From the NCBI GenBank assembly GCA_964539385.1, contig CAZIJC010000001.1, positions 62,001 to 126,000 of the forward strand: 64,000 nt of DNA. The letters run 5' to 3'. Source of the DNA: JAUVZF01 sp964539385 (GTDB lineage Bacteria; Planctomycetota; Phycisphaerae; FEN-1346). Below the pieces are notes generated by a model that worked only from the letters and a program-made list of their open reading frames with translations, did no database searches and was not told the DNA's origin. A program made the position numbers and the translations under genes. Positions 49,046 through 58,262 of the stretch are shown in pieces (within the stretch, counting starts at the first letter, position 1; every line of letters begins with the position of its first letter).

Positions 49046-52000
49046 CTACCGCTCCTCCTCCGGCAAGGGACAGGTGCCCAGGGCGGAGGCCACGGTGGGG
49101 ACGGGGCGGAAGTTGGGGTGGCCCTTGTGTTTGAGGTTCCGCCGCCCGTAGTACGAGCCGTAGTATTGCGAGTTGGAATCGACCCACGTAACCAGCCTGA
49201 TGAACTCGGCCCGCGAGAGTTTGACGTTGCTGTGCCCTTTCTTGAGGTGAGCGATGAGTTTGCTGGCGTGTGATCCGAGCGACCCCGGCGCAACGAGTGC
49301 GACGTTGCCGGTCTTCGGATGATTCTCGCCGATGATCTTGACGAGGCCCCGCTTGAGGATGTTCTCGTAGGAGCGGCTGAAGAGCGCCGTCATCTCGCCC
49401 GTGAGGTCGAGGCCCGCTTTGGGCTTGGCGCCGCTGTGGCACTTGACGCAGTGCTTGTCGAGGATAGGCTGAACGTCGGTCGGATAATGCAACGGGCGTG
49501 GCCCGGTGTCACCGGGCTGCGGCACGGGCGGGCGCGGCGGATGCGCTGCGGCCATGACGGGGTTGACTTCGGGTGTCAGCCGCTGCACCTCGTGACAACC
49601 GATGCAGGATCGCCGCTCGCCCGGCCGAAGGTTCACGAACGTCCGCATCCGCTTCATCTCCATGAAGTTCTCGTCGAGGGCCTCGAAGAAGATGTTCTTG
49701 TCGGCCGGAACCGTGAAATGGGCCGAGCCGTCCGCCTCGACCGGCACCACGCCGTGAAGGACCTTCAGGCCCAGGTGAGTCCTCATGCTGACGACGGCGT
49801 GTTGCTGGTCGTAGGTGTCGCCGTCCCAGAAGCGGCGGGCGGTCCACGGGCGCGGCACCTGCTCCAGCACACGAAGATACTTCACCGTGCCGGGCCGCAC
49901 ACCGTCGATGCCCACGGTAACGTCGGCCATCAACAGCGTGCCGCGCTTCTCGCGCGACGGCCCCGCTGCCGGCAGGACCGGCGGCCGCCGACGGGGCCTC
50001 AGAGGCATCGACATCCAGCAGGAGGTCTGGAGTTCGCGATGGATGAGCACCCGGTTGCCGAACTCGTCCAGCAGGTACAGGCCGTAGGCCGAGACGTCGT
50101 TCCACGGGCGGTCGGGATTGTAGGAGACCAGGAAGAACTTCCCCGCCGAAGGGGGCCGCGACGGGTCGGCCAGCGGGTAGGGGTCCATGAAGAGCGGCCC
50201 CTTGCTGTCGCGCACCCACCGCCCGTCTCGCGGATGATTGAAGCCCCATTCCTGGCGGACGTCCGTGTCGGGCGTCAGGTACGTCATGGGCACGCGCGAG
50301 CGGATCGGGTAGTTTGTGTCGAGCCGCAGGACCGTCCCGACACCCAGCGGCATGTGCGGCCCGCCGATGGCCACGAAGAGGTTGTTGTCGCCCGGGATGG
50401 ATCGGCCGACGTTGAAGGTGTCGGGGAATGCGACGTCGTTTCCGAAGATCTCGACCGACCCGGTGCCGTCCGGATGCATGGCCCAGAGACACTTGACGCT
50501 GACGGCTCCCTTGTCGACGTACTCCCAGCGGGTGTAAAGTACGCGCCCGTCGTTCATGACGGTCGGGGCCGACTCGCTGACGGAACTGTTGGAGAGTTTC
50601 TCCATGTGCTTGCCGCCGGCGTCCATCCGGTAAAGCGTGCTGCCCGTAAGGATGTCGCGCCCGTCGCACAGGATGCCGAACTCGCAACGGGTCGAGACGA
50701 AACAGATTCCGCCGTCCGGCAGGTAGCACGGGTGCATGTCGTCCGTATGATGCCAGTACCACTTGTGCCACCCCTGACGGTACTTCTTGACGCGCGCCTC
50801 CTCGTCGGGCGGGGCGAAGGTCAGTTGACGCAGACCCGTGCCGTCCACACCCACCTCCCAGATGCGGAAGCCCTTGCCGATGGCAGGCTTGTATCCGAAG
50901 ACCACCCGCTTGCCGTCGAACGAGAGGTCGTACCGCCCGAAGATGCCGTCCTTGAGTGAGGGGACGAGTTCGGTGACCCGGCCGTCCTTCAGCGAAAGCG
51001 TGCACAAGTTGCCGCCGAAGTGGCGACACCCGTCGATGAAATCGGTGTAGTAGTGCGACGACTGCAAGGTCTGGCGTTTGACAAACAGGAGTTTCTCGAC
51101 CTCCAGGAGGGGGTTCTCGGTGACAAGGGCCTCGCGGCGGAGTTGCTCGACCTCCTCGACCGTCCGGGCAAGATCGACCGACGGCCCGGCCCCCTGCTCC
51201 ACGGAACGGGTCAGCGTGCGGGCGATGGCATCGATCCGGTCCAGCAGCGTGCGGCCCCTGGGGTAATCCTCGCCGCACGTCTCCACCAGGCTGGAAACCG
51301 CAGCGCGCAGGCCGCTGAGGTTCAGGTCGCCGATGCGTGCGAGGGCTTCGGCGATGCGGCGCGAACGGAGGTAGAGCGTTCGCACCTGCGCCAGGCCCGT
51401 CCGGTCCTTCACGTTGGCGGCGGCCTGCTTCGCCTCGGCCGCGAGCGTCGGTACGCGGTGCGAGGCCCGGACGTACTGCGCCGCCAGGGCGGCGGCGTCG
51501 GCGGCCCGGTCCCAGATACGGTCTTCGCGTTCCCAGGCGATCTCGCGGCGTGAGGTTTCGTCGCGGAAGTCGCGCTCGACGAAACTCCAAAGGGTATCGC
51601 GCCGGTCGGTTCCGCCTCCCGGCGGCCGCAGGCTCTGCCGGCCGTTGAGGCGGACGGCCTTGCCGACCCTGCCCGCGACGAGGTTCTTCGACCCCACGAC
51701 GACGTCGTTGCCGTTGCCGGAGGCGTCAAGGCCGCCCGCGTCGAACGGCCAACAGGCGATGATCGAGTCGGCCTTGGTGGGCTGCGGTCTCGCGAAATGG
51801 CCCCGGATCTCGTCCGCCGACAGTTCCCGGGCGTAAACGCGCACGTCGTCCAGGTCGCCGTTGAAGCCCTGGGGGAAGTTCGTCGAGGCGTAGCCGATCT
51901 TCGGCACGTGGCCGCGCCCGTCGGGGCCGAACGCCAGATCGCCGGTCACGTCGAGACGCCCGTCGATGTACAGCCGCAACTTGTCGCTGCGTGTGACCGC

Positions 52001-52378
52001 CACGTGGTGCCACTTGCCGTCGGCGACGCTCCGCTTCGACGTCACACACCCCACCATTCCGACGTCGTAGCACAGTTTGCCGTCGCGGATGAAGAAGGCC
52101 TTGCTCTGCGGCGCCCACTTGCCCTTGGCCGGCGCCTTGGCGAGGATGGTGCCGCCGGCGGCCGTGCGGACCCACGCCATGACGGCGAACTCGGCGCGAC
52201 CGAAGTCCGGCAGCGGCGTCCTGCGTGCGGCCGTCTTATCCTGGTTGGCCAGCGCTTCGCGCGACGCGAGGAGCGTCTCGTGCCACGTGGCCTTCTTGGC
52301 GTAGTAAGGCGGATCGGCCGCCCGCACACCGGCAGCGGCCAGCAGCACACACGCCGTCAGCATCCCTACGCGTGTCAT
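49046..52378 (-). CDS. Exported LamG/beta-propeller/di-haem protein related to hydrazine synthase alpha
   Basis: A 1110-residue protein with a signal peptide (MTRVGMLTACVLLAAAGVRA). A LamG-like jelly roll occupies about residues 40-220 (FAVMAWVRTAAGG, KWHHVAVTR, YIDG) and a helical region about 270-420. A TolB/WD40-like propeller and a middle domain follow (HPCYLPDGGICFVSTR, NDGRVLYTRWEY, DVRQEWGFNHP). The C-terminus has two c-type haem sites, CIGCH (925-929) and CVKCH (977-981). The order propeller, middle domain, di-haem end resembles the alpha subunit of anammox hydrazine synthase, whose domains also occur in many non-anammox planctomycete proteins. No beta/gamma partner is present. GGAGGT precedes the ATG. 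Confidence 0.8.
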   Translation of the reverse strand: MTRVGMLTACVLLAAAGVRAADPPYYAKKATWHETLLASREALANQDKTAARRTPLPDFGRAEFAVMAWVRTAAGGTILAKAPAKGKWAPQSKAFFIRDGKLCYDVGMVGCVTSKRSVADGKWHHVAVTRSDKLRLYIDGRLDVTGDLAFGPDGRGHVPKIGYASTNFPQGFNGDLDDVRVYARELSADEIRGHFARPQPTKADSIIACWPFDAGGLDASGNGNDVVVGSKNLVAGRVGKAVRLNGRQSLRPPGGGTDRRDTLWSFVERDFRDETSRREIAWEREDRIWDRAADAAALAAQYVRASHRVPTLAAEAKQAAANVKDRTGLAQVRTLYLRSRRIAEALARIGDLNLSGLRAAVSSLVETCGEDYPRGRTLLDRIDAIARTLTRSVEQGAGPSVDLARTVEEVEQLRREALVTENPLLEVEKLLFVKRQTLQSSHYYTDFIDGCRHFGGNLCTLSLKDGRVTELVPSLKDGIFGRYDLSFDGKRVVFGYKPAIGKGFRIWEVGVDGTGLRQLTFAPPDEEARVKKYRQGWHKWYWHHTDDMHPCYLPDGGICFVSTRCEFGILCDGRDILTGSTLYRMDAGGKHMEKLSNSSVSESAPTVMNDGRVLYTRWEYVDKGAVSVKCLWAMHPDGTGSVEIFGNDVAFPDTFNVGRSIPGDNNLFVAIGGPHMPLGVGTVLRLDTNYPIRSRVPMTYLTPDTDVRQEWGFNHPRDGRWVRDSKGPLFMDPYPLADPSRPPSAGKFFLVSYNPDRPWNDVSAYGLYLLDEFGNRVLIHRELQTSCWMSMPLRPRRRPPVLPAAGPSREKRGTLLMADVTVGIDGVRPGTVKYLRVLEQVPRPWTARRFWDGDTYDQQHAVVSMRTHLGLKVLHGVVPVEADGSAHFTVPADKNIFFEALDENFMEMKRMRTFVNLRPGERRSCIGCHEVQRLTPEVNPVMAAAHPPRPPVPQPGDTGPRPLHYPTDVQPILDKHCVKCHSGAKPKAGLDLTGEMTALFSRSYENILKRGLVKIIGENHPKTGNVALVAPGSLGSHASKLIAHLKKGHSNVKLSRAEFIRLVTWVDSNSQYYGSYYGRRNLKHKGHPNFRPVPTVASALGTCPLPEEER

Positions 52379-52647
52379 CCGGATCGTACCTCCGTACGGC
52401 CGCCGTCCCCTCGGCCGGCCGCGCCGGCTCGGGCCATGGCCACGCAAGCATGGGTACGGGCCTGGCGTCGGCATTCTCAGGGTCGCCTTAATCCTAAACA
52501 CGATGCGACCTTCCCGCCAGGCCGCTGGCCGGAGGGGAAAACCGCGGGTCAGGGCCATCTTTCGCGCCAAAGCGACCGGGGGACGCTCCCAACGGTCGCC
52601 CGGTTAAACAGACGAGACGACCGGCGGCTTCGTCCGAAATCCCCTCA

Positions 52648-52653
52648 AGTATA
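52648..52653 (-). promoter_or_regulatory. Possible -10 box for the LamG/di-haem gene
   Basis: TATACT on the minus strand, with a poor -35 (TTCCCT) 17 nt upstream. It would imply a leader of about 260 nt. The 677-nt divergent gap 52379-53055 otherwise holds no gene I can support. Confidence 0.3.
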
Positions 52654-52809
52654 GCGCACCGGCCGCAGAAAGGGAATAACCGTCCCGACGCGCGGGATGC
52701 CGGGGCTTCAGGGTTCAACCGCCTCCCAACCACCTTCGAGAAGACCGCAGACCAGTGCCCGGGTACTGAGTCCAGGAAAAGCACTGGCGCCAGGTACGCC
52801 AGATTCGGG

Positions 52810-52837
52810 TGCCACGGCTTGCTTGCAATCCGTGCCA
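52810..52837. repeat. Dispersed palindrome (CACGG...CCGTG family)
   Basis: GCCACGGCTTG-CTT-GCAATCCGTG within a TGCCACGG/CCGTGCCA frame, one mismatch in the stem. It is a degenerate member of the family at 40337-40406 and 63602-63632. Confidence 0.55.
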
Positions 52838-52895
52838 GACGGGGTCGGCCGATTTCCGGCGGTTTCCTCTGCATGCCGCGGGGCACGTCTGCCGA

Positions 52896-52901
52896 TATAA
52901 T
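52896..52901 (+). promoter_or_regulatory. -10 box upstream of the CBS gene
   Basis: A perfect TATAAT without a convincing -35 element at 16-18 nt. Transcription would start near 52908, giving a leader of about 148 nt before the chosen ATG at 53056. Confidence 0.4.
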
Positions 52902-53055
52902 GAACTGCCCCCGGCACGGGAGCCGGGGTGCATGTTCTCAGACGTCCGAGGAGGAATGCACGCAAGAGACACGGGCGGACGGCTCCAGGCACGGCCGGCG
53001 GCACGTAGCCGTTGCGACGAGATCGCCGCGACAGCGGCCGAACGGATGTGGGCAA

Positions 53056-54156
53056 ATGGTGCACCACCAACGCAGATTGATAGATATCATCGACAAGATG
53101 TGCGCGGGGGAGGACGTGTTCTTTCATTCGGTGCGCCTCGCCAGCGACATCATGACCACGACCGTAAAGACCCTGATGTTGGACGACACGCTGGAGGCGT
53201 GTCTTGACTTCATCAGGGACAACCATTGCAGGCACATTCCCATCGTGGACACCCCCACCGGAGACGAGAGCAAGCCGTACTTCGTCGGTGTGGTCTCGCA
53301 ACGCGACGTGTTTCGGCAGATTTCCCCGTACCTGGGAAAACTCGGCGAGGGAGAGGCGGACCAGAAGGCGCTGCGCCAGCCGGTGACGCAGATCGTGACA
53401 AGAGGCCGCGAGGCGCTCTCTCCCGACACGCCGATAACCACCGTCCTGGCAGCTATGCTCGATCAGCACGTGGATATAATGCCGGTTGTCTCAGGTGACG
53501 ACCTTGTGGGACTGATCACGACCAGCGACGTGGTCAAGGTCTTCGTCAGGCTCGGCGCCATACGCAGACTGTGCCGAGAGGCAGCGGGCAAGCCGCGTCT
53601 GATTGACCTCGTCTCGGCAAAGACCGGAGGAGGGGCCGCGTACTTCTCAACGGTCTTCCGCACGGTTCACGATATCATGACAGAAGCGCCCAGATGCTTG
53701 ACGGCTCAAGACAGCCTCGGGGCCGCCATCGAGTTGATGTGTGGGGGCAAACTGAGACACCTGCCTATCGTGGACTCAAAGGGGAAACTGGTGGGCATCG
53801 TCTCCGACCGGGACGTTCTGCGCCATCTGCCGTCGTCACGCAGGCCGCGCGCCGAGCGATCCGGCGAGGAGCGGTTTGCGGTTGACCCCGACGAGCAGAA
53901 ACTGGCGCTGTCCCTCGGACGCATCATGACCCCGGACGTCGTCCATGTGCAGCCCGACTGCACGGTCTACGACGCCGCGCAGATGCTGCACGAGATGCGG
54001 ATCAGTGGCCTGCCCGTCGTGGGCGAGGCCAAGCACGTTCGCGGCATCCTGACGACGTCCGATCTGATTCGGGCCTTGCTGGCCGCCTACAGGCTGGCCG
54101 ACCGCGAAGGCGCGGACGCGAAACGCCGTGCGACGGAGGGCATCGGAGTCGCGTGA
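53056..54156 (+). CDS. Protein with four CBS domains
   Basis: A 366-residue soluble protein made of two Bateman modules. The four CBS motifs begin ASDIMTTTVKTL, VTQIVTRGREAL, VHDIMTEAPRCL and LGRIMTPDVVHV. Each ends with a G-[VI]-[VL]-[ST]-x-x-D pattern (GVVSQRDVF, GLITTSDVV, GIVSDRDVL, GILTTSDLI). CBS pairs bind adenine nucleotides and act as energy or redox sensors. No effector domain is attached, so it may regulate a partner protein. ATG at 53056 is the best in-frame start, though its binding site is weak. A stronger site (GAGGAGG) precedes an ATG at 52956 in a different frame, raising the possibility of a frameshift and a longer N-terminus. Confidence 0.85.
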   Translation: MVHHQRRLIDIIDKMCAGEDVFFHSVRLASDIMTTTVKTLMLDDTLEACLDFIRDNHCRHIPIVDTPTGDESKPYFVGVVSQRDVFRQISPYLGKLGEGEADQKALRQPVTQIVTRGREALSPDTPITTVLAAMLDQHVDIMPVVSGDDLVGLITTSDVVKVFVRLGAIRRLCREAAGKPRLIDLVSAKTGGGAAYFSTVFRTVHDIMTEAPRCLTAQDSLGAAIELMCGGKLRHLPIVDSKGKLVGIVSDRDVLRHLPSSRRPRAERSGEERFAVDPDEQKLALSLGRIMTPDVVHVQPDCTVYDAAQMLHEMRISGLPVVGEAKHVRGILTTSDLIRALLAAYRLADREGADAKRRATEGIGVA

Positions 54157-54256
54157 GGAGTATACCCGCGCCCCCCACCGCAGACAGGAACCGCTTCGGC
54201 GCGGCGGATGTCTACCCGACAGGTCGAGCAACGGGACGCGCCGCGGGGCGTTTCCG

Positions 54257-54481
54257 CTAACCGCCGCCCACGGCCGGGAAGATCGAGAGCACATCGCCTG
54301 AGGCAAGCAGTTGATCGAGCCTCGAATAGCGGCCATTGACCAGCGGCAGCGCCACGGCCTCGGCCGGAACGTCGGCCTCCCACAGCACGTCGCGCAGACA
54401 AGCCCGTGCCGAAAGGTCCATGGTGCGCTTCTTGAAGCGGCCGAGGCGGAGCGTCGCGAACAGACGGACTTCCACTTGCAT
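54257..54481 (-). CDS. MoaD/ThiS-family sulfur carrier protein
   Basis: A 74-residue beta-grasp protein: MQVEVRLFATLRLGR start, VALPLVNGRY in the centre, GDVLSIFPAVGGG at the end with the terminal Gly-Gly(-Gly) that becomes a thiocarboxylate. It could supply sulfur for molybdopterin (MoaD) or another product. Its place 34 nt after an aldehyde ferredoxin oxidoreductase gene, which needs a tungsten-bis-pterin, supports the MoaD-type role. AAAGGTGG precedes the ATG. It is convergent with the CBS gene across a 100-nt gap. Confidence 0.9.
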   Translation of the reverse strand: MQVEVRLFATLRLGRFKKRTMDLSARACLRDVLWEADVPAEAVALPLVNGRYSRLDQLLASGDVLSIFPAVGGG

Positions 54482-54515
54482 ACCGGCACACCACCTTTCG
54501 CGGTCGCCGCAGCGG

Positions 54516-56312
54516 CTACGTCAGGGCAAGTTCAGCCAGCCTCTCCCCGGTCGGCACGCCGTCCTCGCTCCAGCCGCGCTCCTTGTAGTACTGCGGCAGC
54601 AGTTCGCCGAGATGGTGGACGTGGCCCTTGGACGGGCCTTCGGAAATCGGCTCAGAGAGCAGACGTTTCGGCAGCGTGTCCTGGTCGGGGCCGACGCCGG
54701 CCTTCAGGTTGAACATCCGTTCGAGGTTCCAGATTCGCTCGCCGGCCCTTACCAGTTCGTCCGAAGTCAACGTGCCGCCGACGGTGGCGTTGAAGATGTC
54801 GCGGTAGTCGTCGGCGCCGAGGGCGAACGACGTGAACAGGCACAGCCCGAGCGAGTCGATCACCGCCGTCAGGTCCTGGAACCCTTTGCACCAGACGGCC
54901 TTGCCCTCGAGGCTGAGGGGATCGAGTTTTTCCGGCACGCCGAGGACCTCCGGCGAGATCATGTACCCGCGGACGTGGCACCCGCCGCGGTTGCTCGTGG
55001 CGTACTGGAGTCCCTGGCCCTGGACGCCGCGCGGATCGTAGGCGGGCAGTTCCTGTTTCTTGACCGACATCGACAGTTCCGGCGCCCCGTACATCTCGGC
55101 AAAGCGGTAGGAGCCCCGGGCCAGTTTGGCGCCGAGTCCCTCGCCGGCGCCCATCTTGCGGGTCCACTCGACGACGGCCTCGCCGGAGCCGAACTCCAGG
55201 GGCGGCCCGTCCACGTCCTCGTCCTTCAGGATGCCCTTCTGGTAGAGTTCCATGGCGCAGGCGATGGTCGCGCCGGCGCTGATCGTATCGAGGCCGTACT
55301 CGTTGCACCACTTGTTGGCCTTGATGACCGCCGCCAGGTCCGTCACGCCGCAGTCGGCCGTGTAGGCCCAGATCGTCTCGTACTCCGGGCCGGCGCCTTC
55401 GACGCCGTCCACCTCGCAGTACCGGCCGCACGCGATGGGGCAACGGTAGCAGACGTCCTTGCCGGTCAGGTACTTCTCGGCCAGTGCCTCGCCGGAGACC
55501 TGGTCGGCCGCCTCGAAATAGGACTTCTGAAAGTTCTCGGTCGGGTAGACGCCGCTCTCGTTGATGATATTCACGAGGACGGCCGTGCCGTAGGTCGGCA
55601 GGCCCTGGCCGGTGATTGCGTTCTCCTTGAGCCGCGCGACGTGGCTCTTAGCGAGTTCGGCGGCCTTGCCGGGCTCGGCCGGTTCAACCACCCCCGTCCC
55701 TCGGACGACGATGGCCTTGAGGTTCTTGCTTCCCATGACGGCCCCGACTCCGCTGCGTCCGGCCGCGCGGTACTTGTCGTTTATGACGGCGGCGATGGGG
55801 CTCAAGCGCTCACCGGCCGGGCCGATCACCAGAACGCGGGCCTTCGGGTCGCCGAACGCCTCGAGCAGCGCGTCGGTCGTCTCGCCGACGAGTTTGCCCC
55901 AGCAGTCGGCGGCGTCGTGGATCCGGACCTCGGCGTCGCGGATGGTAATGGTGGACGGCCGGGGCGCCTTGCCTTCGAGGATAAGCACGTCGTAGCCGGC
56001 GAACTTCAGTTCCGGGCCCCAGTAGCCGCCCGAGTTGCTGCACGCCACCGTGCCGGTCAGCGGGCTCTTCGTGACGACCATGTACCGGCCCGAGGCCGGC
56101 TCGCGTGTGCCCGTGACCGGCCCGGTCGCGATAATCAACTTGTTGGCCGGCGAGAGGGCATCGATCTGCGGGTCGATCTCGCGGGTGAGGTACCAGGTGC
56201 CCAGGCCGCGTCCTCCGATGAACTTCCTGGCGATGTCCAGGTCGATCACCTCGGTGGAAATCTCGCCGGAAGTCAGATTGATTCGAAGGAGTTTGCCGCA
56301 GTATCCGCCCAT
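54516..56312 (-). CDS. Aldehyde ferredoxin oxidoreductase (tungsten-pterin enzyme)
   Basis: A 598-residue oxygen-sensitive enzyme oxidising aldehydes to acids with ferredoxin. GGYCGKLLRINLTSGEIS start, IGGRGLGTWYLTREI, SGRYMVVTKSPLTG, NSGGYWGPELKFAGYD and AGRSGVGAVMGSKNLKAI match the pterin-binding N-terminal domain. CYRCPIACGRYC plus DSLGLC provide four cluster cysteines. Length matches AOR/FOR members. The natural aldehyde is unknown. The ATG at 56312 follows GGGAGG. A MoaD/ThiS gene lies directly downstream. The presence of this enzyme supports an anaerobic lifestyle. The 246-nt divergent gap to the next gene holds no recognised element. Confidence 0.95.
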   Translation of the reverse strand: MGGYCGKLLRINLTSGEISTEVIDLDIARKFIGGRGLGTWYLTREIDPQIDALSPANKLIIATGPVTGTREPASGRYMVVTKSPLTGTVACSNSGGYWGPELKFAGYDVLILEGKAPRPSTITIRDAEVRIHDAADCWGKLVGETTDALLEAFGDPKARVLVIGPAGERLSPIAAVINDKYRAAGRSGVGAVMGSKNLKAIVVRGTGVVEPAEPGKAAELAKSHVARLKENAITGQGLPTYGTAVLVNIINESGVYPTENFQKSYFEAADQVSGEALAEKYLTGKDVCYRCPIACGRYCEVDGVEGAGPEYETIWAYTADCGVTDLAAVIKANKWCNEYGLDTISAGATIACAMELYQKGILKDEDVDGPPLEFGSGEAVVEWTRKMGAGEGLGAKLARGSYRFAEMYGAPELSMSVKKQELPAYDPRGVQGQGLQYATSNRGGCHVRGYMISPEVLGVPEKLDPLSLEGKAVWCKGFQDLTAVIDSLGLCLFTSFALGADDYRDIFNATVGGTLTSDELVRAGERIWNLERMFNLKAGVGPDQDTLPKRLLSEPISEGPSKGHVHHLGELLPQYYKERGWSEDGVPTGERLAELALT

Positions 56313-56558
56313 GAATTCGCCTCCCGACAGGGTCCAGCGCGTGCCGCTGCACGTTCGCACCGATACAATTCATCGTCTGCGGGTCCGGCGACGGTGTCAA
56401 GCGAATTGCAGCGCGCGATCGGTCTCGGGCGGCCGCCGGGAGGGGAGAAGAAATGACGGGCACGCCCTCAAGAGGGTGGCGCCCCGCCGGCAAAAAAACC
56501 TTCTGACACGGCCACGAAACCCGTACACTCTCAGTGAGGAAGCGAAGAGGGAAACGCC

Positions 56559-57428
56559 TTGGCAGCCGACCACCTCACAATCCACGACCGACCGCACCTG
56601 GAGAACCCGCGCATGCTCCTCGGCTTCTCCGGCTGGATGGACGGCGGCGAGGTGGCCACCGGCACGGTGCGGCACCTGGTCGAGGCGGTCGGCGCCGCCC
56701 GGATAGCCGAGATCGAGCCCGAGGGCTTCTACATCTACAACCTGCCCGGGCCGATGGAGGTCTCGGCGCTGTTCCGCCCGCACACCGTCATCGCCGACGG
56801 CCTGGTGGCCACGTGCGAGTTCCCCGAGAACGTCTTCCACGCGGACGAGGCGACCGGCCTCATCCTGTTTGGCGGCAAGGAACCCAACCTCAACTGGGAA
56901 GACTTCGCCGACTGCATCTTCACGCTCGCCTCGGAACTGGCCGTCGAGATGATCTACTTCATCGGCAGTTACGCCGGCGTGGTGCCCCACACGCGCGACC
57001 CGCGGCTGTACTGTTCGGTGTCGGAGGCGGGCCTGAAGGCGATCCTGGAACCGCACGGCCTGGGGTTCTCGAACTACGAGGGGCCGGCCGGCATCTCGAC
57101 CTACCTGACCCGCCTCGCCGGCGAGAAAGGCCTCCCGATGGCCGCCATCGTCGCCGAGATCCCCGCCTACATCCACGGCCCCAACCCGCGCTGCATCGAG
57201 GCGGTCACTCGGCGGACGGCCGCCATCCTCGGCCTCAGTATCAACCTGGACGACCTCCGGTCCACCACCGACGGGTTCGAGGACAAGGTCAACGAGGCGG
57301 TCGGCGAGAGGCCGGAACTGGCCGAGATGATCCACAAAATGGAGTCCGCCTACGACAGCCAACTGTTCGAAACCCAAATGAGCGACCTCAAGGAGTGGCT
57401 CGAGGAGAAGGGGATCCGACTCGACTGA
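56559..57428 (+). CDS. PAC2-family protein
   Basis: A 289-residue protein of the PAC2 (proteasome-assembly-chaperone-like) family. Recognisable parts are MLLGFSGWMDGGEVATG, a Rossmann-like core with YFIGSYAGVVPHTRDPR, SNYEGPAGISTYLTRLAGEKGLPM and AEIPAYIHGPNPRCIEAV. Bacterial members are found in actinobacteria, planctomycetes and others, and their function is not settled. The start is TTG at 56559, with GAGGG about 7 nt upstream and no ATG at a suitable distance. A weak promoter-like pair (TTCTGA, TACACT) lies just before. No proteasome genes are visible in the window. Confidence 0.88.
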   Translation: MAADHLTIHDRPHLENPRMLLGFSGWMDGGEVATGTVRHLVEAVGAARIAEIEPEGFYIYNLPGPMEVSALFRPHTVIADGLVATCEFPENVFHADEATGLILFGGKEPNLNWEDFADCIFTLASELAVEMIYFIGSYAGVVPHTRDPRLYCSVSEAGLKAILEPHGLGFSNYEGPAGISTYLTRLAGEKGLPMAAIVAEIPAYIHGPNPRCIEAVTRRTAAILGLSINLDDLRSTTDGFEDKVNEAVGERPELAEMIHKMESAYDSQLFETQMSDLKEWLEEKGIRLD

Positions 57429-57461
57429 CGCCCACATGCAACCCATTAGGAGAACCAAACC

Positions 57462-58205
57462 ATGAGACAGATTGCAACCGCCGTACTGATAACGCTGTGC
57501 CTGTTGACTGTCGCCCTCGCCGCCCCGCCGCCAGGCGAGGGATGGAAGAGCCTCTTCAACGGCAAGGACATGACCGGCTGGAAGGTGCCCCAAGGCGACA
57601 ACGGCCACTGGAAGGTCGTTGACTCCTGTCTCGACTACGACGCCGCCTCCGAGGCCAAGGGCAACAAGAACCTCAGCACCGAGGAATCGTTCGGCGACTT
57701 CGTCCTGACCATCGACTGGCGGCTCAAGAAGACGAGCGGCCTGTACGCCATGCCCATCATCCTGCCCGACGGGTCGCTGAAGAAAGACTCCAGCGGCAAG
57801 GTCATCAAGACGCCCACGCCGAACGCCGACTCCGGCATCTTCCTGCGCGGCGTGGGCAAGGCGCAGATCAACATCTGGTGCTGGCCGTGCGGGTCGGGCG
57901 AACTCTGGGGTTACCGCAACGACAAGAGCCAGCCGCCCGAGGTCCGCGCCGCCTGCGTGCCCAAGGTCAAGGCCGACAACCCGGTCGGCCAGTGGAACAC
58001 CTTCGTCATCACACTCCGGGGCGAGACGCTGACCGTTGAACTCAACGGCAAGACGGTCATCGACAAGGCCCGGCTGCCGGGCCTGCCGCCGAAAGGCCCC
58101 TTCGTTCTCCAGCATCACGGCGGCCTGAACAGAAAGACCGGCAAGTACAGCCCGGCCTCCAGCCTCATCCAGTTCCGCAACATCTACATCAAGGAACTGA
58201 AGTAG
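57462..58205 (+). CDS. Exported DUF1080 (3-keto-disaccharide hydrolase-like) protein
   Basis: A 247-residue protein with a signal peptide (MRQIATAVLITLCLLTVALAA) and a single DUF1080 jelly-roll. The signature EGWKSLFNGKDMTGWKVP, FGDFVLTIDWRLKK, NADSGIFLRG, GQWNTFVITLRG and IQFRNIYIKEL are all present. Some DUF1080 members hydrolyse 3-keto-disaccharides or act as carbohydrate-binding modules. Large sets occur in planctomycetes. TAGGAGAACC precedes the ATG. It lies 33 nt after the PAC2 gene in the same orientation. Whether it is an enzyme or a binding protein is not decided by sequence. Confidence 0.92.
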   Translation: MRQIATAVLITLCLLTVALAAPPPGEGWKSLFNGKDMTGWKVPQGDNGHWKVVDSCLDYDAASEAKGNKNLSTEESFGDFVLTIDWRLKKTSGLYAMPIILPDGSLKKDSSGKVIKTPTPNADSGIFLRGVGKAQINIWCWPCGSGELWGYRNDKSQPPEVRAACVPKVKADNPVGQWNTFVITLRGETLTVELNGKTVIDKARLPGLPPKGPFVLQHHGGLNRKTGKYSPASSLIQFRNIYIKELK

Positions 58206-58262
58206 GCCGACGGACACGGCCCGGTTAACCCGCGCGGCACGCACAACACGAAGGATCCCGCG

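Noticed and set aside
49046..52378. Evidence for anammox metabolism
   Set aside because: Only an HzsA-like architecture is seen. HzsB/C, hydrazine dehydrogenase and ladderane genes are absent, and HzsA-like domains occur in non-anammox planctomycetes.
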